13,525 nt of DNA from Acidobacteriota bacterium (lineage in GTDB: Bacteria > Acidobacteriota > Terriglobia > UBA7540). The stretch is taken from positions 1-13,525 of the forward strand of contig JAKASH010000027.1 of the NCBI GenBank assembly GCA_021828225.1, written 5' to 3'. Below, piece by piece: positions 1 through 6,974 of this stretch (the stretch's first letter is position 1; each line of letters begins with the position of its first letter). The position numbers and the translations under genes were made by a program. The notes under the pieces are model-generated. The model ran no database searches. It saw nothing but the letters and a program-made list of their open reading frames with translations, and was not told the origin of the DNA.

Positions 1-201
1 AACCGCGTGTCATTCTATGCACCGGGCCTACCTCGCGAATATCATCTGTCGGTCTGGGGAACGGTTCAAACGAGCATTCAAGAAGCCGTTGAATCCCTCA
101 CCAGCGCGTTACCCAGGAACGCGCGCGTCGCCTTGATTCCTGAAGGGCCTTATGTCCTGGCTCGTGCGGCCACAAATGGAAACGGGCATAAGCTCGGTTG
201 A
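1..201 (+). CDS. C-terminal fragment, LarA-like (nickel-dependent lactate racemase family), tentative
   Basis: The frame is open from base 1 (Asn-Arg before the GTG at 7) to the TGA at 199-201, so this is the 3' end of a gene that begins outside the window, not a 64-residue protein. The visible part is about 66 residues. It has a predicted helix (IQEAVESLTSAL) followed by ARVALIPEGPYVLAR. This resembles the C-terminal end of LarA/DUF2088 proteins, which usually finish with an 'eeAl..a....g..a.v.viP.gp' pattern. LarA is a cytosolic lactate racemase that uses a nickel-pincer cofactor, and many family members act on other 2-hydroxy acids. The active-site region is not in the window, so the family call rests on a short tail and is uncertain. 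That a coding sequence ends here is much more secure than its name. Confidence 0.5.
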   Translation, partial: NRVSFYAPGLPREYHLSVWGTVQTSIQEAVESLTSALPRNARVALIPEGPYVLARAATNGNGHKLG

Positions 202-316
202 CTGCTCCGGCGCGAGACTTGCGACCTGACCTTGCTTTTCCTGTCCGAAAACGAAATACTTAAAAATGAGAGTTGGCAGTCATAGGGAGAAATATTCGTC
301 AAGGATGGTGGGCGTC

Positions 317-790
317 ATGGAAAAGGCAACATTTGCGGCTGGATGTTTTTGGGGCGTTGAGGCCACCTTCCGCCAGGTCAAGGGCGTCGCTTCAACAGCA
401 GTCGGATACATGGGAGGAACCCTGAAAAATCCGACTTACAAGGATGTATGCACAGACAAAACCGGACATGCGGAAGTCACTCAGATTGAATACGATCCCT
501 CAGTAGTTTCCTACAACGAGCTTCTGAAGGTTTTCTGGATGGCCCATAATCCCACCACATTGAACCGGCAAGGGCCTGACGTCGGCACCCAATACCGCTC
601 GGTCATCTTCTTCCATAGCCCCGAACAGGAAGCCGCAGCACATGCGTCCAAGGAAGAGCTAGAAAAGACCGGTATCTACAAACGTCCGATCGTGACGCAA
701 ATCGTTCCTGCGTCAGATTTCTGGCGCGCAGAGGAATATCACCAGCAATACCTGGAAAAGCGCGGGCTGGCTCACTGCTCCATCAAATGA
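317..790 (+). CDS. msrA: Peptide-methionine (S)-S-oxide reductase MsrA
   Basis: MsrA reduces the S-epimer of methionine sulfoxide in oxidised proteins or free methionine, using electrons from thioredoxin. The hallmark GCFWG motif is at residues 9-13, with the catalytic Cys10. Other family blocks are visible: VGYMGG, a [11 protein letters not shown] segment with Cys45, [10 protein letters not shown], and [12 protein letters not shown] near the end. A C-terminal Cys154 in GLAHC is the likely resolving cysteine. At 157 residues it is a normal compact cytosolic MsrA without a signal peptide. In-frame ATGs lie at 266, 305 and 317. I chose 317 because AAGGATGG (301-308) gives suitable Shine-Dalgarno spacing and the protein then starts right before the conserved core. 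The longer N-terminus from 266 is charged and family-atypical. The stop overlaps the next gene by ATGA, so the two are probably translationally coupled. Confidence 0.95.
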   Translation: MEKATFAAGCFWGVEATFRQVKGVASTAVGYMGGTLKNPTYKDVCTDKTGHAEVTQIEYDPSVVSYNELLKVFWMAHNPTTLNRQGPDVGTQYRSVIFFHSPEQEAAAHASKEELEKTGIYKRPIVTQIVPASDFWRAEEYHQQYLEKRGLAHCSIK

Positions 791-1002
791 TGGGTCCCTT
801 AGAGGAAAAATCAAAGTCTGCTCATCCGGAGGTGGGGCTGTGCTGGGCATGCCGCCACGTCCGTCGAGTTCAGTCCAGCCGGGCATCGACATTCTACCTG
901 TGCCGGCGATCTGAAAACGACAAATGGTTCCCCCAATACCCCCGGCTCCCTGTTATCAACTGCAACGGGTTCGAGGCGGCCCCCGAACCGTCACAGAAGT
1001 GA
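787..1002 (+). CDS. Small four-cysteine protein, probable zinc ribbon, function unknown
   Basis: A 71-residue protein starting at ATG 787, whose ATGA overlaps the msrA stop; a second ATG at 790 is equally possible. Four cysteines are spaced as C19-x2-C22-x16-C39-x19-C59, a pattern compatible with binding one zinc ion or, less likely, an iron-sulfur cluster. The segment between them is rich in aromatic and basic residues ([20 protein letters not shown], then [12 protein letters not shown]) and looks like a compact conserved domain rather than random translation. There is no signal peptide or membrane segment. I do not recognise a characterised family, though the pattern has the feel of a small conserved hypothetical. 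The tight overlap with msrA suggests co-expression and perhaps a role near oxidative damage or redox sensing, which is only inference from position. Confidence 0.75.
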   Translation: MMGPLEEKSKSAHPEVGLCWACRHVRRVQSSRASTFYLCRRSENDKWFPQYPRLPVINCNGFEAAPEPSQK

Positions 1003-1026
1003 CCGTTCGAGTTCAAGCTGCGGGCA

Positions 1027-2274
1027 TCACGTCAGCCACCAAAGCCACGCCAGACCAAAACCGAGCGTCAGCAGGGTAACCGGCAGACCCACCTTGAAAT
1101 AATCACGAAAGCTGATATCAACTTCCGGCTTGGCGCGCTCAACAACAATGATGTTAGCCACCGAGCCGGTGATCGTCAGATTGCCAGCGAGAGTGCTGGC
1201 CATTGCCAGGATCAGCCATCCCATATGTGAGTTCGTGAAGCCCGGGACAACCGATTTCAAGAGCATAACGGCCGGAACGTTGCTGACCAGATTCGATATG
1301 GCCGCCACAACCACGGTAAAGATTGCCGGACTCTGCAGATTCCATGTTCTGGCGAAGTCCAAAAGCAGGTTCACCAGGCCTGCCTTCTCCGCCCCGCCGA
1401 CAATGACGAACAGCCCCACAAAAAACACCAGAATTCCCCAGTCAACTTGCCCATAAACCTGACTGGGGTTGCGCGAGCGGGTTATCAGCATCATCGCGGC
1501 TCCGACCGCCGCCATCAGAGCCGGTGGAACTCCGGCGATAAAACCTGCCAGGACTAGCGCAACAACGATTCCGGGCTTGACTAGCAGTGCGCGGTCGCCT
1601 ACCTCAGCCGCAACGGGGATTGCCACGGATGGATCCGTCACCTCTGCCCGTGAAAAGGCTACGTGCAGAACGAACCAGTCCAGCAGCAATCCGACAACAG
1701 CAACCGGCGCCAGGTGTAACAGGAAAGAGCTGTACTTGATGCCTGAAAGCGACCCAATCAGCATATTTTGCGGATTGCCGGTGATGGTGGCCACGCTGCC
1801 GATGTTCGACGCGGTTGCAACAGCCAGCAGGTAAGGTAGAGGCTTGACGCCCAGTTTTCTGGTAGCCGACAGCACAAAGGGCACCATCACCAGGCAAATG
1901 ATGTCATTGACAAAGAACGCCGAAAGCAGCCCGCATGTAAAAATGATCGTCGGCAGCAGGTGATGCGGCTTCAGGCGTGTGAGAATCAGATCGGTAATCC
2001 ACCCGAAAAATCCGGCCAGGCGAAGATAACCCACAATGAGCATCATCGAAAACAGCAGAACAATGGTATTGAAGTCAATCAAGCGAAGGGCATCTTGCGG
2101 CAGGACAATTCGGAAAGCAACCATCAGGACCGCACCGATAATGGCGGCGCCCGGACGGTCAATCTTCATCCCGGGAAATTTCCCGATGGCAAAGACCAGG
2201 TAGCTGCCCAGGAAGACCGCGTAAGCCGCAAGAATCCTAATTTCGGGAAGAACAGCAGGAGGAAGGTGGGTCAT
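1027..2274 (-). CDS. ArsB/NhaD/SLC13-type (ion transporter superfamily) inner-membrane anion permease
   Basis: A 415-residue, strongly hydrophobic protein with about ten or eleven membrane segments. It shows the internally duplicated signature of the ion transporter superfamily. The first half has SAFFVNDI (118-125) and ASNIGSVATITGNPQN (155-170). The second half has the matching SNLVSNVPAV (327-336) and GNLTITGSVANIIV (364-377). The SN and TGNP/TG turns form the substrate and sodium sites in related SLC13 carriers. The family includes arsenite pumps, Na+/H+ antiporters and dicarboxylate or sulfate carriers; the sequence does not fix the substrate. No arsR, arsC or other resistance gene is adjacent, so an arsenite role has no support from context. 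It converges on the msrA pair with only 24 bases between the stops. The ATG at 2274 has no clear Shine-Dalgarno, so a start a few codons downstream is possible. Confidence 0.85.
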   Translation of the reverse strand: MTHLPPAVLPEIRILAAYAVFLGSYLVFAIGKFPGMKIDRPGAAIIGAVLMVAFRIVLPQDALRLIDFNTIVLLFSMMLIVGYLRLAGFFGWITDLILTRLKPHHLLPTIIFTCGLLSAFFVNDIICLVMVPFVLSATRKLGVKPLPYLLAVATASNIGSVATITGNPQNMLIGSLSGIKYSSFLLHLAPVAVVGLLLDWFVLHVAFSRAEVTDPSVAIPVAAEVGDRALLVKPGIVVALVLAGFIAGVPPALMAAVGAAMMLITRSRNPSQVYGQVDWGILVFFVGLFVIVGGAEKAGLVNLLLDFARTWNLQSPAIFTVVVAAISNLVSNVPAVMLLKSVVPGFTNSHMGWLILAMASTLAGNLTITGSVANIIVVERAKPEVDISFRDYFKVGLPVTLLTLGFGLAWLWWLT

Positions 2275-2664
2275 ATGAACACAGGGCCGGGCAAATCTGC
2301 TCCTTCAAATGCGTAGTCCGTTTCAAATCCGCAGCTTGGAGCTTCCATTTTCGACCAAAAACCTGGCCAGCGCGAGGAGAATGTGACTGCCCGCCCTTCC
2401 TGCCGGCCGGACAGCGCGTCCGCAGTCGTTCTCCAAAGCTCGACAGGAATACCGGCTCAAACCGTCGTTCGTGGCGTCGATCTCGCTCATCTTGGGGCCT
2501 GAGATCGGGCGAAGGGGCGTGGAGCGGCTGATCGCGGCAGGCAGGCGAGCAATCTCCAACAATCTCAGAATTTCTTTTTTTGGCATTAATATGCTGTGAT
2601 AGACTGGAGCCTTGAAAATTAACCGGCTTCACAAACCTTCCTCACAGAGAATTGGATTGGGCGA
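2275..2664. other. 390-base gene-free gap upstream of two divergent genes
   Basis: No convincing gene. A minus-strand frame at 2323-2586 is open for 87 codons but has no ribosome binding site and no recognisable domain. Two modest stem-loops are visible: CGGAC/GTCCG (2408-2412 with 2418-2422) and CGATCTC/GAGATCG (2478-2484 with 2501-2507). The last 90 bases become AT-rich, with a T-run at 2573-2581 and TTGGCA at 2580-2585, as expected for the promoter of the radical SAM gene at 2665. I could not place a -10 box at proper spacing. Confidence 0.5.
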
Positions 2665-4152
2665 ATGAAAGTTCTGATGATTTACCCCGAATTTCCTGAT
2701 ACGTTTTGGAGCTTCAAGCACGCGCTCCCATTCCCAGGCAAACGTTCCGCCTACCCCCCGCTCGGTCTGTTGACCGTTGCAGCCATGTTGCCTCCTTCCT
2801 GGGAGAAACGCGCTGTGGATTTGAACGTGCGTCCTCTCAAAGATACGGAACTTGACTGGGCAGATATCGTCTTTCTGAGTGGGATGATGGTGCAAGGGCC
2901 GTCGATGAAAAAGGTGATTACACGGTCGAAGGAGCGCGGTCTCCGCACTGTTGTGGGAGGCCCTATCGCCAGCACCACAGATCCCAGCATTGCTGAGGCC
3001 GATTACGTTGTTGAAGGCGAAGCCGAGGAACTTATTTCGATCCTGGCCAAGGATCTTGAGTCAGATGCTGCCCGAGCCCACTATAAGGCTCCCGTACTAC
3101 CCGATCTGACACAGGTACCCGTGCCCGAACTTCGTCTGGTGGACCTCCGCAAGTATAGCGCCATGGCCGTGCAGTATTCCCGCGGCTGCCCGTTCACCTG
3201 TGAGTTCTGTGACATTATCGAGATTTATGGGCGCCGGCCGCGCACGAAAACCCCGGAGCAAGTGTGTACCGAGCTGTCCCATATCTACAACATGGGATGG
3301 CGGGGCCGTGTGTTCCTGGTCGATGACAACTTTATTGGCAACAAGAAAAATGTGAAGAAGCTGCTGCCGGAGCTGGTTCGATGGAACCGGGACCGTAATT
3401 ATCCTTTCTCGTTCCTCACGGAAGCCTCGCTGAACCTGGCCGAGGATAATGAGCTTCTTCAGCTCATGCACGACGCTAACTTCAATAGCGTTTTCATGGG
3501 AATCGAAACACCGGTGGCCGAGAGCCTCAAGGAGACTACGAAGTTCCAGAACCTTCGCAAGGATCTTTTGGAGAGTGTCAAACTGGTCCAATCGTATGGC
3601 ATGGAAGTGATGGCCGGCTTCATCGTGGGTTTCGACAATGATCCGCCTGATGTTTTCGAACGCCAGATTCAATTTATTCGAGATGCCGCCATTCCGATTT
3701 CGATGGTCGGACTGCTCAGCGCCTTGCCAAACACCCAGCTCTGGCGCCGATTGAAATCGGAAGGAAGGCTTCTCAAGGAAAGTCTGGGGAATAATACGCT
3801 TCTCGACATGAATTTCATTCCTCGGATGGATACTCAGGAGCTGATAGACGGTTACCGCAGGATCCTCGAAACCATCTATTATCCCGGCGAGTACTTCGAC
3901 CGGGTCCAGACATTCCTTTCACATCTGGGTACGGCAGCACGGACTCCCATTGTTTTCTCGGACATCGTCGCCGTGGCCCGATCTCTCTGGCGGCAAGGCC
4001 TGCGAAGCGACTACCGGAAAGAATATTGGAAATTTCTGGCACAGACGCTGCGCAAACACCGGCAGCATCTGGACAAAGCGCTGACGCTGGCCATTATCGG
4101 ACACCACTTCTTTGAACTAACGGGGACGGCAGAGTCTGAAGGCAGATTGTAA
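2665..4152 (+). CDS. B12-binding radical SAM protein, HpnP/DUF4070-type
   Basis: A 495-residue two-domain enzyme plus tail. Residues 1-135 form a cobalamin-binding Rossmann-like domain (MKVLMIYPEF start, VVGGP at 96-100) that lacks the classic DxHxxG motif. Residues 165-370 are the radical SAM core with the 4Fe-4S motif C175-x3-C179-x2-C182, followed by FLVDDNFIGN (217-226), MGIETP (278-283) and a GFIVGFD strand (318-324). The region around 380-420 (MNFIPR, then YYPGEYFDR) matches the DUF4070 C-terminal domain. This layout is shared with HpnP, the hopanoid C-2 methylase, which transfers a methyl from methylcobalamin, and with related uncharacterised methylases. The sequence resembles HpnP closely in its PPLGLLTVAA, SRGCPFTCEFC and RTKTPEQ blocks, but paralogs share these, so I leave the symbol empty. 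No other hopanoid gene lies nearby. It appears to be transcribed alone. Confidence 0.85.
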   Translation: MKVLMIYPEFPDTFWSFKHALPFPGKRSAYPPLGLLTVAAMLPPSWEKRAVDLNVRPLKDTELDWADIVFLSGMMVQGPSMKKVITRSKERGLRTVVGGPIASTTDPSIAEADYVVEGEAEELISILAKDLESDAARAHYKAPVLPDLTQVPVPELRLVDLRKYSAMAVQYSRGCPFTCEFCDIIEIYGRRPRTKTPEQVCTELSHIYNMGWRGRVFLVDDNFIGNKKNVKKLLPELVRWNRDRNYPFSFLTEASLNLAEDNELLQLMHDANFNSVFMGIETPVAESLKETTKFQNLRKDLLESVKLVQSYGMEVMAGFIVGFDNDPPDVFERQIQFIRDAAIPISMVGLLSALPNTQLWRRLKSEGRLLKESLGNNTLLDMNFIPRMDTQELIDGYRRILETIYYPGEYFDRVQTFLSHLGTAARTPIVFSDIVAVARSLWRQGLRSDYRKEYWKFLAQTLRKHRQHLDKALTLAIIGHHFFELTGTAESEGRL

Positions 4153-4156
4153 GACT

Positions 4157-4189
4157 GCCGTTCGGGTGCGCAGCTCGCTCTCGAACGGC
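4157..4189. terminator. Hairpin between convergent genes, probable bidirectional terminator
   Basis: GCCGTTCG (4157-4164) and CGAACGGC (4182-4189) form a perfect 8-bp stem. Inside it, a 3x3 internal loop is followed by GCG/CGC and a 5-base loop. It starts four bases after the radical SAM stop and lies 47 bases from the stop of the convergent histidine kinase gene, so it could end both transcripts. No U-tract follows on either strand, so it may instead serve as a 3'-end stabiliser or a Rho-linked barrier. Confidence 0.5.
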
Positions 4190-4235
4190 GCATCGAATCG
4201 CGAGTTCGTTGGTGTTCTCTGGACTGCACGCCAGT

Positions 4236-5642
4236 TCAGCGGTGAAGAGGAAGATTCACGGTAAAAGTTGAACCAGCGCCGCGCTCGCTCTTGCAGTCTA
4301 TGTAGCCGCCCGTGGCTCGCGCAATCGCATCGGCAATGGCGAGTCCCAGCCCGCCACTTGGCGTCTCTCCAGGCTTCGTCTCAGAAGAACCGGATTGTCC
4401 CACCCTGTAAAAGCGCTTAAAGATGTGGGCCTGATGTTCCGAAGGAATCCCAATCCCATGGTCCTGAAAGCTCACTTGCAGCTTTCCGTCCTGCTGTTCC
4501 ACCCCAACCCGTACGGCCGTCTGGGGGGGTGAATACTTGATGGCGTTTTCGAGGAAAATCACGAACAGTTGCCGCAAAAACGCTTCGTCGCCCAGATAGG
4601 GGAAATCCTGTTGCAAGTCGCGTTCAATCACAATATTTTTGGCTTGTGCCATGGGCGTGAGCAGCGTGCATGATCCCTCAAGAATTTCGTTGAGATAGAC
4701 AGGATCATTGGCCAGCCGAAGTTGCCCGGCATCAGCCATGGCAAGGGTGAAAAGGCCTTCGACGATCCGGCTCAACTTCTTCAACTCACCGTCAATCACC
4801 CGCAGAGCTTCCTGGTATTGTTGTGGCGATCTCGGCTCTGAAAGCAACAGTTCCGTCTCGCCTTGCAGTACCGAAAGCGGAGTTCGAAGCTCATGCGAGG
4901 CGTCAGAGACGAACTGGCGCAACTGCCCAAGAGCTGAAGCAACTCTGTCAAAAAGTTGATTAAAGGTCTCCGCCAGGCGGCTGAGTTCGTCGCGGGGAGT
5001 TTTGACAGGAAGCGGGTGCCACAAGTCAGGCTGATGAAACCCGGACACACGCCCGGCCATGCGTTCGGCGTGCCGGGTGAAAGTTGCGATGGGGGTCAGG
5101 CTCTTGCCGACATACCAGGCCGAAACGACAGCCGTCAGCAAAAGGCTCAGAGGCAGGATAAGAAGGATGATGCCGCGAAATGTCGCCAGAATGTGGTCGG
5201 CCTGGATGGTCGAAATGGCGACAACCAGCATGACGGGTTCCTTGCCAAACCGAAACGGAATGGCGGCAAGGCGCAACCGGTTGTGGCGCCCATATTCTAC
5301 CGTCTGGAAGACCGTTGCATGGCCCTGCAACACAATGGAGCCCAGATCAAACGTTCCGGCCCGAACGTTGCGTGAGCGCTGCAATACATGTCCGGAAGAA
5401 TCCAATAACTCAAAGTATTCCCCCCGAAGGTTCAGCTCGTCGACGTCCTTCTCGTTGTAGGGATCTGTGATGAGGTCGGCAATGACCGGACGAGCTGTTT
5501 CCAGGAGTTGCTGGTCTAGCTGATTGTAGACTTCGCGCGACAGCAACACGTAGAATCCAGCAAAGCACGCTGCAAGCAGGACGCCTACCACCGCGCAGAA
5601 CATCAGCATCATGCGGCGACGAAGAGACCAGGCGGGCATCAT
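4236..5642 (-). CDS. Two-component sensor histidine kinase (HAMP, HisKA, HATPase)
   Basis: An inner-membrane kinase that autophosphorylates and passes phosphate to the regulator encoded just upstream. Counting from ATG 5642 (468 residues), membrane helices lie at about 11-33 and 157-179 and flank a periplasmic sensor region of about 120 residues. A HAMP linker follows (about 174-238). The phospho-acceptor box SHELRTPLSVL contains His250. The ATPase domain shows the N box ENAIKYSPP (Asn366), G1 DHGIGIP and G2 GGLGLAIA. The architecture matches CusS-like and other OmpR-linked kinases, but the sensor domain does not reveal the signal. A TTG at 5660 would lengthen the protein by six residues. I prefer ATG 5642 because it overlaps the regulator stop by ATGA with GAGGA immediately upstream; the next ATG at 5639 has slightly better spacing. 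Confidence 0.93.
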   Translation of the reverse strand: MMPAWSLRRRMMLMFCAVVGVLLAACFAGFYVLLSREVYNQLDQQLLETARPVIADLITDPYNEKDVDELNLRGEYFELLDSSGHVLQRSRNVRAGTFDLGSIVLQGHATVFQTVEYGRHNRLRLAAIPFRFGKEPVMLVVAISTIQADHILATFRGIILLILPLSLLLTAVVSAWYVGKSLTPIATFTRHAERMAGRVSGFHQPDLWHPLPVKTPRDELSRLAETFNQLFDRVASALGQLRQFVSDASHELRTPLSVLQGETELLLSEPRSPQQYQEALRVIDGELKKLSRIVEGLFTLAMADAGQLRLANDPVYLNEILEGSCTLLTPMAQAKNIVIERDLQQDFPYLGDEAFLRQLFVIFLENAIKYSPPQTAVRVGVEQQDGKLQVSFQDHGIGIPSEHQAHIFKRFYRVGQSGSSETKPGETPSGGLGLAIADAIARATGGYIDCKSERGAGSTFTVNLPLHR

Positions 5643-6313
5643 TCCTCGAGTTGCATGCAATAACCAAGACCGCGGACGGTGCGGATCAGCCTCACCCCGT
5701 GATCCTGGTCAATCTTCTGCCGAAGGCGGTTGATATAAACTTCCACAAGGTTCGTTTCACTGTCAAAGTGGCAGTCCCAGACGTGTTCGACGATCTCACT
5801 GCGAGTGACCGCATCCGGGGCACGAAGCATCAGAAATTCCAGCAAGGCGAACTCACGGGAAGTAAGCGGTATTGCGGTTTCACCGCGTTTTGCCCTGCGA
5901 CGGTGCCGATCGAGTTCAAGATCACCATAGCGCAGGGTTGCCGCGCTTTTGCCAAATCCACGCCGGATCAGGGCCCGGACCCGCGCTTCAAGCTCCGCCA
6001 GGGCAAAGGGTTTCGTAAGGTAATCGTCCGCGCCCGCGTCCAACCCCTCAACTCGCTCTTCAACCAGGACCCGCGCCGTCAGCATCAGGATCGGAGTTTC
6101 AATGCCTGCCTGCCGCACTTTTCGGCAAACTGCAATGCCATCCATCCCAAGTAGCCTGATGTCCAGAAGAATGGCATCATAGGGCGCGGAAAAAGCCATT
6201 TCCAGGCCTTCCTCGCCTGTTTCGGCCACATCGACGGCGTAGGCCTTTTCGCGCAGGGCGCGCGCCACAAAACTTGCCACTTTGCGTTCGTCTTCAACCA
6301 GGAGAATGCGCAT
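5639..6313 (-). CDS. OmpR/PhoB-family response regulator
   Basis: A 224-residue DNA-binding regulator. The receiver domain (1-115) has the acidic pocket Glu7-Asp8, the phospho-acceptor Asp51 in LLDIRLLGMDG, the switch Thr79 in LMLTA, and Lys101 in YLTKPF. The C-terminal winged helix (about 125-220) has LTSREFALLEFLM, VEVYINRLRQKID and IRTVRGLGYCM, all standard for the OmpR group and closest in style to CusR/CopR/QseB-type regulators. The open frame extends upstream to 6418, but translation should begin at ATG 6313 (MRILLVEDE), where the receiver fold begins. The added 35 residues would include the promoter. It is first in a two-gene operon with the kinase (ATGA overlap). A TATAAT box and a palindrome upstream suggest autoregulation. 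Target genes cannot be told from the window. Confidence 0.94.
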   Translation of the reverse strand: MRILLVEDERKVASFVARALREKAYAVDVAETGEEGLEMAFSAPYDAILLDIRLLGMDGIAVCRKVRQAGIETPILMLTARVLVEERVEGLDAGADDYLTKPFALAELEARVRALIRRGFGKSAATLRYGDLELDRHRRRAKRGETAIPLTSREFALLEFLMLRAPDAVTRSEIVEHVWDCHFDSETNLVEVYINRLRQKIDQDHGVRLIRTVRGLGYCMQLEE

Positions 6314-6329
6314 ATAAGCCAACCCAAGT

Positions 6330-6376
6330 ATTATACGGCGGGGCTGTGCCAATTTTATACAAACAGGCTGTTTTGT
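6330..6376 (-). promoter_or_regulatory. Promoter and candidate operator of the two-component operon
   Basis: Reading the minus strand, a perfect TATAAT -10 box lies at 6335-6330, 17 bases before the regulator ATG. No good -35 box stands at 17 +/- 1 bases. Where one would be, or just upstream of it, lies a near-perfect palindrome at 6359-6376: ACAAACAG, one central base, then CTGTTTTGT (one extra T). A weak -35 with a symmetric site next to it is typical of activator-dependent promoters, and CusR/CopR-type regulators bind palindromic boxes. Self-activation by the encoded regulator is inference. Confidence 0.5.
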
Positions 6377-6556
6377 AATTAGAATGAGGACTATCGGTCG
6401 AGACCCCGCTGGCGTCACCGTCCGTTAAGCCGGTAACCCATGGCGCTCTGAAGCCACCCACACTCTCAAAATCCCACCCCACGCTACGACAATGGCTTAC
6501 GATAACCCTTGCGTATGCTCTGTTGTACGCTCGGTTGGATTAATTGGAATTTACTA

Positions 6557-6907
6557 CGGGAGGAACCGAGATGTGATTGAGGCAGGTTGAAAATCTCGGC
6601 TCTCCCGAAAGTGCGTTATAACTACCCCCTCACGAGGGCGGATAGTAGCTTACTTGACTGTGGTCCGTTACTGGCGACAATAATGCCAGAATGTGAACGC
6701 CGGATGCAAGTAAAAAGTCCTGGCCGGCACCTGATGACAAGGCGAGGGCTCCTAGCCCACCGAAATTTATCTTCGGGAGGAAATTGAGACCGAGTTTCCT
6801 CCCGAAGCAATCATTGACAACCCGTGTGGAGAAGCGTTAGGGGATGCTGTGCGACCCTTGCGTCACTATCAAATCATTAGGCTAAGGCATCTCCGAGCAA
6901 CACGGGT
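6557..6907 (+). ncRNA. Array of seven stem-loops, candidate structured noncoding RNA
   Basis: The 6314-6974 gap carries no credible gene, yet about 350 bases of it are packed with hairpins. (1) CGGGAG-gaa-CCGAGAT (6557-6572) pairs with ATCTCGG-ct-CTCCCG (6593-6607). (2) CTAC and CCCT (6622-6630) pair with AGGG and GTAG (6635-6648). (3) CTGGC/GCCAG (6671-6675, 6685-6689). (4) GCCGGA with TCC-t-GGC (6699-6704, 6718-6724). (5) GGGCT/AGCCC (6746-6750, 6754-6758). (6) A perfect 13-bp stem at 6771-6807. (7) ACCCGTGTGGAGA (6820-6832) with TCTCC, a 5-base bulge, then ACACGGGT (6890-6907). Spacers are short. Such serial stems suggest a large functional RNA: a HEARO/OMEGA-type RNA without its nuclease gene, a group II intron piece, an Acido-Lenti-1-like RNA, or something new. 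I cannot decide which. The strand is assumed, because the stems would form on either. Confidence 0.4.
6771..6807. repeat. Perfect 13-bp inverted repeat
   Basis: CTTCGGGAGGAAA (6771-6783) and TTTCCTCCCGAAG (6795-6807) are exact reverse complements around the 11-base loop TTGAGACCGAG. No T-run follows on either strand, so it is not a textbook terminator. The word CGGGAGGAA also occurs in the first stem of the array (6557-6565). A CCGAA at 6760-6764 could pair with TTCGG inside the left arm and compete with this stem, although the 13-bp pairing should win. It sits 168 bases before the methyltransferase start. Confidence 0.9.
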
Positions 6908-6974
6908 CATGTGAACATAATCCAGTTTCGTCCACTTTGCGCTAGAATGACTGTTCGTAATGAGTTGGGGTGAC

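Noticed and set aside
2323..2586. 87-codon minus-strand frame in the 2275-2664 gap
   Set aside because: No ribosome binding site, no family resemblance and a weak N-terminus; not enough for a gene call.
3097..3672. 191-codon minus-strand open frame inside the radical SAM gene
   Set aside because: Codon-mirror shadow of the core radical SAM domain with no recognisable motif.
6587..6787. 66-codon plus-strand frame in the hairpin array
   Set aside because: It runs through five inverted repeats, has no Shine-Dalgarno and no protein-like pattern.
6849..6855. GTGCGAC, the usual 5' start of a group II intron
   Set aside because: It lies inside a local stem and is followed within about 125 bases by an intact gene; no domain V or reverse transcriptase is visible.
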